Of a DNA stretch of 48,972 bases, positions 1 to 8,360 are shown in pieces. The DNA is from Fluviibacter sp964498255 (lineage in GTDB: Bacteria; Pseudomonadota; Gammaproteobacteria; Burkholderiales; Rhodocyclaceae), in the NCBI GenBank assembly GCA_964498255.1, contig CAZCGW010000015.1:1-48972 (forward strand), in the 5' to 3' direction. Position 1 is the first letter of the stretch. The number at the start of each line of letters is the position of its first letter. A program made the position numbers and the translations under genes. The notes under the pieces were generated by a model that worked only from the letters and a program-made list of their open reading frames with translations, ran no database searches and had not been told where the DNA came from.

Positions 1-322
1 TGGATGAATCCAGGGGGGACTCGGTCTGGAAGTAGGTTTCTCCGGTGAAGTACTGCACATAGGGGTTCTCGACCCAGGTGTTGATGATGACCTCATCGGA
101 GCAGTCATAAGCATGCTGCAGGTAGAGCAGCCCAGCGACAAGCCGGGGGCGCAATGCTGGGCGACCGGTACTGGATACAAAGTGCGCCCCAAAGGTGCGT
201 TCGATCTCTTCCCAGTCGATGACGTCAGCTAGTTTGACCAGCGGATGTTTGACGTTAATCATCTCAAGGAGCGTTTGCTGAAACAACGCGCCGCTTTGTG
301 GCACTACCTGCTTTGGACCCAT
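1..322 (-). CDS. IS5-family transposase, N-terminal part (cut by window edge)
   Basis: Translated from an ATG at 322 on the minus strand, this gives about 107 residues before running off the window. The sequence contains DWEEIERTFGAHF, then GRPALRPRLVAGLLYLQHAY, SDEVIINTWVENPYVQYF and GETYFQTESPLDSS. This is the conserved N-terminal DNA-binding region (DUF772-like) of IS5-family transposases, which mobilise their element by DDE chemistry. The DDE catalytic residues lie in the missing C-terminal part. I see no frameshift in the visible part, so the transposase may be intact beyond the edge. Confidence 0.85.
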   Translation of the reverse strand, partial: MGPKQVVPQSGALFQQTLLEMINVKHPLVKLADVIDWEEIERTFGAHFVSSTGRPALRPRLVAGLLYLQHAYDCSDEVIINTWVENPYVQYFTGETYFQTESPLDSS

Positions 323-444
323 AAAACCCCGGCAATATTTGCAAGATTTCGATACGGAAGTATCTCATTTCTTGCAATGACAGACATCGGTTTCAGGCTT
401 CAATGCCCTACAAATACTGGGCTTCGTAGGTTATTCAGTGCGGA
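1..444 (-). mobile_element. IS5-family insertion sequence, one end only
   Basis: The first 444 bases hold the 5' part of a transposase gene on the minus strand plus about 120 bp of non-coding end. The element continues beyond the left edge of the window. Its inner boundary is inferred at about 444/445, because from 445 onward the sequence reads in frame into a nucleotidyltransferase gene. The bases CTAA at 445-448 fit the YTAR target preference of IS5-type elements. The second end and second target copy lie outside the window, so terminal repeats and target duplication cannot be verified. Confidence 0.75.
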
Positions 445-1074
445 CTAAGTAACGATCTGGATTTTGCCTTCTTTGGTGACAAGCTACCTACCTATGCCAT
501 CGACAATTTGGTCCATGAACTTAAGGCAGGCGGCCTGCCTGTACAACTAATTACTGACCCGGGGCAAATCTCCGCTTTTAAAATCGCAACCGGTAAACGG
601 TTACTAGACTTTGCGCGTGACTATATGTTCGCCGGCACCAAGGTCACTTTTTTTGCGATGGGCTCAAAGCAAACACCTGCCTTTGTTGATTACTTGAACA
701 AAGCGCCAATACTCAATCTGCCTAGCACATCGTTTAAAGTACTCGGGTTAGAAGCCCTTCAAAAAACCAAAGCGGTTGTGTTGGGCCAGCGCGTTCGCTC
801 TCGAGATCTATACGATCTGTTTATCCTCTCACAAGCGCACGGCTACTCTGTCTCCCAGCTTTTAAATGATGCCATCTCTTACGGCACGAACAATGACTCG
901 GAGTATTACAAGGCCATCCTCAGAGGCGACATCCCTCTGGATGTTGGCGACGAAGGACTAGAGCCCGTTGGCGTTAAAGCTACTCTTGAAGAGATTTACC
1001 ATTACTTCGACACGGAAATCTCACGCCTTGAGATCGCAGAGGCTGCTCGCATTGCCCAAGGTTTAGACGAGTAA
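445..1074 (+). pseudogene. AbiEii-like nucleotidyltransferase toxin, 5' end removed by IS insertion
   Basis: An open frame starting at an internal TTG (508) can be extended upstream in the same frame to the IS border, where it reads LSNDLDFAFFGDKLPTY. S-x-DLDF is the second half of the nucleotidyltransferase signature of the AbiEii/AbiGii toxin family. The preceding GG(T/S) half and the start codon are missing, replaced by the IS. The C-terminal part is intact and contains LGLEALQKTKAV and QRVRSRDLYDLFIL, matching the family's KxxA..R...RDLYDL region. Proteins of this family are toxins of type IV-like or phage-defence toxin-antitoxin pairs. The cognate antitoxin, usually upstream, would lie beyond the IS. 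The remnant overlaps the 3' end of the convergent glycosyltransferase by 12 bp. It is probably non-functional. Confidence 0.75.
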
Positions 1075-2094
1075 GTTCAGAGCCTCTCGTACTTGAGGCT
1101 GGCTAATCTGATTGATATCGGGCTTGACGGCATTCTGGGCATGCACCACCTCGCTCGTAACCTGCCACGGATACCAGTGGTTTAGCTTGTCTGGCTTGTT
1201 CTCGAACATGGCCAGCACCTTTTTGTTAAGCGCTACCGCTAGGTGCAAAGCACCGCCATCGGTGCCGATAAATAGATCACAGAGCGATAGTGCCGCAATG
1301 AGTTCGGTGAGGTTTTGCGTAGGCATGGGGATCAGGCGATCACTGCCCACGGCTTTGATGAGTTGTGCTGCAGCTTCGTCGTCACCGGGATGATGCGGAT
1401 CATCTGCTTGACCGGGTGACCAGAACAGCAGGATCAGGGTATCAGGCTGGGTTTGTAGCAGGTGTTCGGCAAGTGCAATAAAGTTGTCCATACCCCAGCG
1501 ACGCTCTGGTTCGCGGGCGCTGATGTGAAGGGCAATACGACGATTTGTGTGAGGCAATTCCAGTTTGAGTTTTGCAACGGCGTTAGCATCAGCGAACACT
1601 TGTAGCGGACCCAATGCATCTTTAATACCCAGCGGCGCCAGCAATTGGTTTACTGCTTCTACTTCGTGCACTGCTGTGAACTCGGATGTTCTTAACCGAA
1701 TATCCGGCAGACCTTTGGCTTGACTCAAATCGTCCGGCACAAAACCAATGATGTTTTTTGCGCCAATCTGGCGGGCAAAATTAAGACCGTGCCGGTCGTA
1801 GCTGGATTTGGCCAGAATGGTGACATCCGGCTTCCAGCGGCGCAGCTGGGCAATGAGTTTTAGGCGCTGATTTAATGCCTTGAAGCGGCTGGCGAGGTTG
1901 CCGGCATGCTTGAGCTTCTGGTACACAAACACGTGATCGACATTAGGATTGCCACGCAACACGTCTGCGTTATAGGAATTAACCAATGCGCCGATCTGCG
2001 CATTGGGGTAATGCTGACGAAGTGCAGCGAAGGCCGGGGTCGTACAGACCAGGTCGCCGATGTTATCGCGGCGAATGAGGAGTATTTTTTTCAT
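1063..2094 (-). CDS. Glycosyltransferase family 9 (heptosyltransferase-like)
   Basis: A 343-residue protein beginning MKKILLIRRDNIGDLVCTTP, the typical GT9 N-terminus in which a glycine-aspartate loop approaches the acceptor. The C-terminal half carries FIGTDGGALHLAVAL, corresponding to the nucleotide-sugar binding D-[TS]-G-x-x-H motif of ADP-heptose:LPS heptosyltransferases (WaaC/WaaF/WaaQ type). It probably adds a heptose or related sugar to lipopolysaccharide core at the cytoplasmic face of the inner membrane. It is the last gene of the minus-strand surface-glycan operon, and its start overlaps the end of the O-antigen ligase gene by 32 bp, suggesting translational coupling. Which core position it modifies cannot be deduced. 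Confidence 0.85.
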   Translation of the reverse strand: MKKILLIRRDNIGDLVCTTPAFAALRQHYPNAQIGALVNSYNADVLRGNPNVDHVFVYQKLKHAGNLASRFKALNQRLKLIAQLRRWKPDVTILAKSSYDRHGLNFARQIGAKNIIGFVPDDLSQAKGLPDIRLRTSEFTAVHEVEAVNQLLAPLGIKDALGPLQVFADANAVAKLKLELPHTNRRIALHISAREPERRWGMDNFIALAEHLLQTQPDTLILLFWSPGQADDPHHPGDDEAAAQLIKAVGSDRLIPMPTQNLTELIAALSLCDLFIGTDGGALHLAVALNKKVLAMFENKPDKLNHWYPWQVTSEVVHAQNAVKPDINQISQPQVREALNLLV

Positions 2095-3349
2095 CCAGTG
2101 CCCAGAGCATCAGAATCAACAACGATATCGGAAGCCAAACGCCGCCTGCCATACCTGTGACCGCATAAACCCCCACGTAGAGGATAGTCGCCACCCCCAT
2201 GGACTTCACCATGGCTCCTCCGCCACGAACCCAATGCTTAAAGCCTGCAAACATCAGACTTAGCACGAGCGCAGCGTATGCCAATAGCCCAGGCACACCG
2301 ACTTCAAAGAGTAACTGCATGTAAAGGTTATGCGGGTTGACCCGACCCTCGCCATAAGAGAAGTAGCGATAGGCCCATTCATCCATAGGGTCTGTAGATG
2401 CCTGCCAACGCGCCATATAGCCTCGTTCTTGCGCAACCACAGGTAGCTTCTTCCAGCCGGGGCCATAGCCAATCCACAAGCGCTCGCTTGATATTTCCCA
2501 GACGGCTTTGATGATTGCTTTGCGTTCAGAAACAGATCCGTCACTGCCGAACTGATAAGTCCCCTTTGAAAAGATTGTGTAATAGCGCGCGATCGATGGG
2601 TTCGTTACATGATCCTTGATTGCATAAGCGGATACCGCCAAAACAAGAACCGCCGCCAGCATCAGCCATTTCTTTGACCAGAACCGGACAAACAAGAGAG
2701 CCGCTACCAATATAACCGCCGCCAGGAATGTGGCACGAACACCAGAGATGGTGACCATTATTAAGGCCGTTGCTGTGACTATGAGCAACAACACTCTCTG
2801 CCACAACTTAAGTGGCCAGAACAACAATACTGGCAACAGAAACGGAAGATACAGAATCGTATCTGTTGCAAAAAAATCGAGATATTTCGGGAGCTGATTG
2901 TTCGCTGTCTCGTAGATGCTGAACACAAAGTTATTGGCGATGCCATCCCGAACAGCCAGCATTTCTTTAATGGCGTACCCGGAAATCAAAGCCCAAACCG
3001 CCATGACGCGGTTTCTTTGCAAACCTTGCCGCTCGTCAGACTGACAAGACAGCAAGACAAAGGCTAATAAAAACGGGAGGGTGTCCTTACGCAGGTTATT
3101 GAGTGCGTCTGCGTTCAAGGGGCTTAAAACTGCACTTAACGCTGCAATGAGTACCAAGGCCATAAAACTGATCGTCAGCAGATTTGCTTTAGGGAAAGAC
3201 AGCTGCTTCTTACTGATCTGGAGGACCAACGTAATCAGCATCAGGCCCGAGAAGACATATTTCAGCGCAATGGCATTAGGCAATACGGTCGCAAATATAA
3301 AACCTAGCGACGCGTAGACAGCCAGATTGGGCAGATTGAAATTTTTCAT
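2063..3349 (-). CDS. waaL: O-antigen ligase family membrane protein (WaaL-like)
   Basis: A polytopic protein of about 428 residues with roughly ten hydrophobic segments and a larger periplasmic loop in the second half. That loop ends in VNPHNLYMQLLFEVGVPGLL. The H-N-x-Y-x-x-x-x-x-E-x-G pattern is the Wzy_C/O-antigen ligase signature, whose His is essential in WaaL. The enzyme would transfer undecaprenyl-linked glycan to lipid A-core in the periplasm. A Wzy polymerase is a possible alternative because the two share the fold, but the neighbouring core transferases favour ligase. The start could be GTG 3358, ATG 3355 or ATG 3349; the last is chosen, with no strong ribosome-binding site to decide. 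Confidence 0.75.
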   Translation of the reverse strand: MKNFNLPNLAVYASLGFIFATVLPNAIALKYVFSGLMLITLVLQISKKQLSFPKANLLTISFMALVLIAALSAVLSPLNADALNNLRKDTLPFLLAFVLLSCQSDERQGLQRNRVMAVWALISGYAIKEMLAVRDGIANNFVFSIYETANNQLPKYLDFFATDTILYLPFLLPVLLFWPLKLWQRVLLLIVTATALIMVTISGVRATFLAAVILVAALLFVRFWSKKWLMLAAVLVLAVSAYAIKDHVTNPSIARYYTIFSKGTYQFGSDGSVSERKAIIKAVWEISSERLWIGYGPGWKKLPVVAQERGYMARWQASTDPMDEWAYRYFSYGEGRVNPHNLYMQLLFEVGVPGLLAYAALVLSLMFAGFKHWVRGGGAMVKSMGVATILYVGVYAVTGMAGGVWLPISLLILMLWALDEKNTPHSPR

Positions 3350-3365
3350 AAGCATCACAGTGCGG

Positions 3366-4397
3366 TTAATTTGGCGAACCCATCAATTTAAGAACCTCGT
3401 CTTTAGCCTGTATCTCACTAATTCCTGCCCGACAAGGCATGCCCTCTACGGTGCAGCGGTCTTGCCAACACGGCGAGCAGTCTGGCATCGGGTCTGCCAT
3501 AAGCGGGATGGTATTTGCGTAAACAAAGGTGGCCGGATCGTATGCCCCGGTTAGCGGTGTAATGGTCGGAATATTAAAAGCGGCACCCAAATGGGTAATG
3601 AAGCCCTCGATACTCAGCATGAACCTGGCTTGAGAGACCAGCCACATGATTTCTCGCAGCGATGTTTTGCCGCGCAGATCCAGGCAACCCGGAATTTCGT
3701 CTTCACCGGATTCGCCGATCTGCACCCAATTGGCCTGCGGTGTTTGTGCCACCAGCCAAGTGAGTTTCGTGGTATCCCAGTTTTTCAGGTAAGCCCCGGT
3801 CGGTCGGTTGAAACCCACGGTGGCCTTTAGCAGTGCAAAGGGGCGCTGAATATGCGCGAACTTCTTCTGGAATGTAGCAACTTCCTCGTCCGAGAAAAAA
3901 ATCTCCGGTTTCAGCGTGGTGTAGTCCAGCGCCGGGCGATAGTCGGGCAGGAGTTTTTCTAACCAGTTCCAACCCTTTTCGCGGCGCTTAAGGAGATCAC
4001 GCGTATCTAAAGGATTTGTTCCGACGGTCCAGACTTCGCCACCCACACAGAGTACTGCTGGTCCGCGCAGGCTACGAAGCAGCATCTTGAACAAACTACG
4101 CTTCCAGCTGGGCATGGCGCGATAGCTCAGATTGCTTACGACATTAGGATTCGACTCAAACAAGGCCGGGCACATGGAAAATACGATGCCGTGGGTGCCG
4201 GATTGACGATTCAAGCCGCCCAAAATACTGGAAATAGTGAGCGCATCCCCCAGGCCATTACCCATGACACAGTAGACGAGGACCCGATTCTGCTTCGCCA
4301 TATGATGCTCGAAGATCTTTCGAACGGGTGTCATCAGGGTATACAACGCCCATTCACGGACTCTTTGCCAACGCTTACTTTGCCTTTTATAAAGCAT
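3366..4397 (-). CDS. GT9-like glycosyltransferase, divergent
   Basis: A protein of about 343 residues. The ATG at 4397 is chosen over the longer open frame because that extension runs through the 3' end of the upstream GT9 gene in another frame. The chosen start overlaps the upstream stop by 11 bp, which is typical of coupling in this operon. Near residue 35 it has LVYCVMGNGLGDALTISSIL, the GT9 glycine-aspartate loop. In the C-terminal half it has FMLSIEGFITHLGAAFNIP in the place of the family's D-[TS]-G-x-x-H motif, with Glu and a changed loop. A Cys-rich C-terminal stretch (PDCSPCWQDRCTVEGMPC) is unusual. It is likely an LPS or surface-glycan sugar transferase with altered donor specificity. 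Confidence 0.7.
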   Translation of the reverse strand: MLYKRQSKRWQRVREWALYTLMTPVRKIFEHHMAKQNRVLVYCVMGNGLGDALTISSILGGLNRQSGTHGIVFSMCPALFESNPNVVSNLSYRAMPSWKRSLFKMLLRSLRGPAVLCVGGEVWTVGTNPLDTRDLLKRREKGWNWLEKLLPDYRPALDYTTLKPEIFFSDEEVATFQKKFAHIQRPFALLKATVGFNRPTGAYLKNWDTTKLTWLVAQTPQANWVQIGESGEDEIPGCLDLRGKTSLREIMWLVSQARFMLSIEGFITHLGAAFNIPTITPLTGAYDPATFVYANTIPLMADPMPDCSPCWQDRCTVEGMPCRAGISEIQAKDEVLKLMGSPN

Positions 4398-5517
4398 GGC
4401 TTTGCTCCAACAAAGTTGCAGCCGCGGCCAGCACCGATTTGGCTGAAAGCTGTCGCAAGCAGGCGCGATCACCGCGCTGACACGTACCCGGCGTATTAAA
4501 TACCGTGGAGCATGGATAGCACGCCAGCTCTTGTGCACAGAGCATCTGGTGAGATTGACTTGGCAAATACACTTCTTTGAGATCCACGGGACCTGCAATG
4601 CAGACAATGGGCACACCCAGTGCATCGGCCATATGCGTGACGCCGGAATCCACGCCGATGAACAGCTTCAGCTGCTGCAATACCCCAGGCAACTTGGCCA
4701 GCTCATATTGGCCCACAGTATTGATGACGTTTGCTGATGCACTGGAGTGCGCCAACATCGCCAAAACTTCTGAAGCCTGTTCCACATCACCCGGGCCGCC
4801 GAAAAGCACAACACCCTGCTTCTTGTCGGTGTTCTGTAACAGCCCTTCGATGATTGCTACCAGTTGTGCTTCTGAAAGGCGCTTTAGCGCACGCCCGCTG
4901 CTGACTAGCAAACCAATCCAATCCCTATCGGCTGGGAGCTGAAATGAACCTTCCTGTTTAGGAATAAGTAGCGTCTTTTGCGGCATTGAATGGCCGGGTA
5001 AGAGGTTTTTGCAAAGCCCAAACTGCGTTGCCGAAAAATAACTACCATCGGTGTGGTAAGCCACACGTGTCATTAATGGTGCCAATAGTCGATAACTGGT
5101 ACTCACGTTACCCGGCAATACGGTGAACCGACGTGGCACACCACCCCAACAGAAGGCTGTTAATTGGGCTGCGCTGGGGATCAGGCAAATAGTTGTGTCG
5201 TACTTCGTGGCGATGCACGCCAGCTTGAGACGTCCTTTGAGACCCTTTTGTTGCGGGTAGGCAAAGAGACGAACCCGATTGACCATAGGCAATAGCGGGG
5301 ACAGGCCTTTGGCGATGGGATCAACCAGTAGGTCGATGGTTGCATTGGGGTATTGCTCTCGCAGAGCTTGAAACAGCGACGCACTACAAACGACATCGCC
5401 AATACCAGCGATTTCAGCGATGAGTATGCGCTTGGGGGTTGGCGTTGCGATACGGCGCAGCAGTGCCACAGGCCACCAGAGCGGCGCCAACAACCAGGTG
5501 AGCAGAATATAAAGCAT
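4387..5517 (-). CDS. Glycosyltransferase family 9 (heptosyltransferase-like)
   Basis: A 376-residue protein. A hydrophobic N-terminal segment (MLYILLTWLLAPLWWPVALL) precedes the GT9 loop ILIAEIAGIGDVVCSASLF, suggesting membrane association. The donor-site motif FIGVDSGVTHMADALGVP is complete, so this copy should be catalytically competent. After it come several cysteines (QELACYPCSTVF, GTCQRGDRACL) that also appear in some WaaF/RfaF relatives. The predicted role is transfer of heptose or a similar sugar onto LPS core. It sits between two other GT9 genes in the same minus-strand operon: 3 bp after the upstream gene, and with an 11 bp overlap downstream. Confidence 0.85.
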   Translation of the reverse strand: MLYILLTWLLAPLWWPVALLRRIATPTPKRILIAEIAGIGDVVCSASLFQALREQYPNATIDLLVDPIAKGLSPLLPMVNRVRLFAYPQQKGLKGRLKLACIATKYDTTICLIPSAAQLTAFCWGGVPRRFTVLPGNVSTSYRLLAPLMTRVAYHTDGSYFSATQFGLCKNLLPGHSMPQKTLLIPKQEGSFQLPADRDWIGLLVSSGRALKRLSEAQLVAIIEGLLQNTDKKQGVVLFGGPGDVEQASEVLAMLAHSSASANVINTVGQYELAKLPGVLQQLKLFIGVDSGVTHMADALGVPIVCIAGPVDLKEVYLPSQSHQMLCAQELACYPCSTVFNTPGTCQRGDRACLRQLSAKSVLAAAATLLEQSHAL

Positions 5518-5520
5518 CGT

Positions 5521-6510
5521 TTAATGCCTCGCGCCTAATGCCCGGAGAACTTGGTCAAACACTTGCTCGACGGTGATATCGGCCATGGGGAGGGTTTCAT
5601 CCGCACCCGCTTCGTCGGCCGGGTGGTTGATGCAATAGTCCTGCGGGTGCTGCAACGGCCCGGTGTGGTGGGTTTTAGAGAGCGCGTGATATAGCCCAAC
5701 AAGCGGAATATCAAAAGCACTGATGATGTGGGTCGGGCCGGTGTCCACCCCAACGTACAGATTGAGGCAGGACATGATGGCTGCCGTTTGACGCAAACTG
5801 AGTTGGTTCGCAAAGGAGATGCAGCGATCGCCCAGTTCGGTCGCTAACGCCTGGTTACGCTCTAGACCATCGCGTCCGCCGAAGAGAATAAAACGCGCAT
5901 CGGGATACGCTGCGCTGACTCTATTGGCCAGTTCGCGGAAGTTTTCAATGGGCCAATCGCGGTAAGGACGGGTATGAAAACTGGTTGTCTGGAAACCCAC
6001 CAGAATATGGTTCGGCTTACATCCATGAGTCTCGAGCTTCTGGCGCGCCCAGGTTCGTTCGGCTTCGGTCAATGCCAGATCAATGCGCAGATTCTGGGTC
6101 GCGATGCCCACGGCCTTGGGTAATTCCAACATTTGCCGAACGACATGGTCTGATTTGAATGGGGGCGGTTCGACTTTGACATCAATCAGCGCATTCACTG
6201 CCGGATCTGCATGGCGGTAGGCCACGACTTTGCGGCTGAAGCGTGCGGCATAGCGAATCAGCGGGGCATCTGACCCATATACAAAGGCCAAGTCATAGGA
6301 CTTACCAAACCAGCCACGATACCAAGCCGTTTTCTTGGTGATGCCACCCACATGATTAACGTAGGGCAGATGCTTGAGCAATTCGTAGCGATTCGGGTGC
6401 GCCAGCACTGTGACTTCGGCATTCGGATAATGTTGAGCGATGGCGCGGATCGACGGCACACAGAAGAGCGTGTCGCCAATACGGGTCACGTTGATAACGA
6501 GTATCTTCAC
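5521..6510 (-). CDS. Glycosyltransferase family 9 (heptosyltransferase-like)
   Basis: A 329-residue protein starting at GTG 6510. The start overlaps the stop of the upstream amidotransferase gene by 4 bp (GTGA), so translation is likely coupled. The N-terminus MKILVINVTRIGDTLFCVPS and the C-terminal LYVGVDTGPTHIISAFDIP are both canonical GT9 motifs, so ADP-heptose-type transfer to an LPS acceptor is expected. Aromatic and basic residues near the donor site (YHALSKTHHTG) resemble those of WaaF/WaaQ-type enzymes. No signal peptide is present, consistent with action at the cytoplasmic membrane face. Confidence 0.85.
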   Translation of the reverse strand: MKILVINVTRIGDTLFCVPSIRAIAQHYPNAEVTVLAHPNRYELLKHLPYVNHVGGITKKTAWYRGWFGKSYDLAFVYGSDAPLIRYAARFSRKVVAYRHADPAVNALIDVKVEPPPFKSDHVVRQMLELPKAVGIATQNLRIDLALTEAERTWARQKLETHGCKPNHILVGFQTTSFHTRPYRDWPIENFRELANRVSAAYPDARFILFGGRDGLERNQALATELGDRCISFANQLSLRQTAAIMSCLNLYVGVDTGPTHIISAFDIPLVGLYHALSKTHHTGPLQHPQDYCINHPADEAGADETLPMADITVEQVFDQVLRALGARH

Positions 6511-8354
6511 GATGCAGCCCCTTCAGCCAACTCGTGGAGTTGAGCCAGTGACGCATCCAGAATGATAAGTTGCAACATCTGTTCAGCAAGCGCTGGGCGG
6601 CGACGGTATTCTGCAATGAGTTGCTCGGTACGGCGGGCATTGATCTGGCCCTTCGTGCATTGCTCTAACCGTTGCGCCAAACCCTCAAAACTTTGTTTCA
6701 GGTCTTCCCGCAGCCAGGGCTGCAATGGTGGGTTGAAACCGCGTTTTTTAATCTCGAAGAGTTTGAGCGATGCAAGCCGCTGTGTGACCTCGGCGAAAAG
6801 CTTTTTAGCCGGTTGCGTGAAGCGGATACTATCGGGTAACGCCATGACGCATTCAACCCAGCGGTGATCCAACAGCGGCGCACGCAGTTCCAAACCATGC
6901 GCCATGGTGCAGAGGTCGGCTTTGCGCAGGATGTATTCGGGCAAGTAATTGTCCGCGTCAACGGCTAAGAGCTGTTTAATCGGCGGCAATTTGTTCAGGC
7001 GATCAATCGATGGGTAGCGCCAGTAGGTCACCTGGGGGTTTCTGAGTGTCGGCTGCAGAAAGGCACGTTGGCCTGGAGTCATGCCCGAGAAGCGCAGGCT
7101 GTACGCTTCTAGCCAATTGAGTCGGATCTCCTCCACCAGTTTGCGCCAACCCTTACCCACCATGTCCCTCAGACGCGGCAAAGGGAGACGTAGAAGACGG
7201 CGCCAACTGGTTCGCAAGTGTTTGGCGACGCGCTTATAACCCGCAAAGAGTTCATCACCCCCATCCCCGCCGAGAACCACTTTGACGTGCTGCGTGGTGG
7301 CTTGTGCGAGATACCACGTTGGAAAGCTGGAGGGGTCGGCAAAGGGTTCGTCTAGATCAGCGATGATCTGTTCAAAGTCATTGGCAATGGTCAGCGGCAC
7401 CGGGATGGCTTGATTGGGTAAGCCCAAGGTGTTGGCAATTTCTTTGGCCAGGGACGACTCGTCCAGGCTCGAGCCCGGGAACGCTGCCGAGAATGTGTGT
7501 AGCTGTCCGAAGCCTTGTTCTTTGAGTCGACAGGCAATGGTGCTTGAATCGATGCCACCCGACAGAAACACCCCGAGCGGACGATCTGCCACGGTACGGA
7601 TGCGGATGGCCGTGTCGAGCTCTTTTTGCCAGTCTCCTTCAATACCTTGTGGTTGCCAATAGCAATGCTTCGTTAGCTCCTGGGTGTCCAGGCGGTAATG
7701 CAGATAGTGCGCGTTTTCCAGGCGATGGATGTTCTGGAAGATCGTGCGTGGTGCAGGGATGTATCGGTGCGCTAGGTAAGCATCGATACTGTCTGACGCA
7801 AACTGACGCCCTGCTGTGGGCACGGCCGGCAGCACCGAGCGCACGAGTGAGCCAAAGGCTAATCCGTTGTTGGCGGTGGTGTAGACCAGCGGCTTGAGAC
7901 CCATGCGGTCGCGCACGAGAAACACTTCGCGTTTATTCCAATCCAAGATGGCGAAGGCAAACATCCCACGTAGTTTGGGCAAGAGCCCTTCGAGCCCCCA
8001 GGCTTCGTAACCACGCAAAATGAATTCTGTATCAGCGTGGGTTTTGAATTGCACGCCCTGCGCACGGAGTTCATTTGCGTGTTGGTGCCAGTCGTAGACT
8101 TCACCGTTATAGCAAAGCCAGATACTGCCGTCGTCGTTGCTGAAGGGTTGGTCCGCTTCGGGACGTGGATCCATGATGGCCAAGCGTGTGTGAATCAGTG
8201 CAGCCTCTGGTTGCACATCGTTACGCTGGCCTTGGGCATTCCAACCCACGATATGTTCGGCATCGGGCCCGCGGCGGCGCAAGGCCGACAACATCGCCTC
8301 CAACACGGTGGGGGACGCCGCGTGGTTTTGGATTAGGCCGGCAATACCACACAT
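6507..8354 (-). CDS. AsnB-type glutamine-dependent amidotransferase (asparagine synthase family), copy 1
   Basis: A 615-residue two-domain protein. The N-terminal glutamine amidotransferase domain starts MCGIAGL with the nucleophilic Cys2, followed by RRGPDAEH and YNGEVYD. The C-terminal synthase domain has the PP-loop FLSGGIDSST, which binds ATP, and GGDGGDELFAGY. Both active sites appear intact: the enzyme should hydrolyse glutamine and pass ammonia to an adenylated carboxylate. Family members in surface-polysaccharide loci often amidate uronic acids or amino-sugar side groups rather than make asparagine. Its position among GT genes supports that reading here, but the substrate is unknown. 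A second, clearly different copy lies at 10316-12181. Confidence 0.8.
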   Translation of the reverse strand: MCGIAGLIQNHAASPTVLEAMLSALRRRGPDAEHIVGWNAQGQRNDVQPEAALIHTRLAIMDPRPEADQPFSNDDGSIWLCYNGEVYDWHQHANELRAQGVQFKTHADTEFILRGYEAWGLEGLLPKLRGMFAFAILDWNKREVFLVRDRMGLKPLVYTTANNGLAFGSLVRSVLPAVPTAGRQFASDSIDAYLAHRYIPAPRTIFQNIHRLENAHYLHYRLDTQELTKHCYWQPQGIEGDWQKELDTAIRIRTVADRPLGVFLSGGIDSSTIACRLKEQGFGQLHTFSAAFPGSSLDESSLAKEIANTLGLPNQAIPVPLTIANDFEQIIADLDEPFADPSSFPTWYLAQATTQHVKVVLGGDGGDELFAGYKRVAKHLRTSWRRLLRLPLPRLRDMVGKGWRKLVEEIRLNWLEAYSLRFSGMTPGQRAFLQPTLRNPQVTYWRYPSIDRLNKLPPIKQLLAVDADNYLPEYILRKADLCTMAHGLELRAPLLDHRWVECVMALPDSIRFTQPAKKLFAEVTQRLASLKLFEIKKRGFNPPLQPWLREDLKQSFEGLAQRLEQCTKGQINARRTEQLIAEYRRRPALAEQMLQLIILDASLAQLHELAEGAAS

Positions 8355-8360
8355 GATGGT

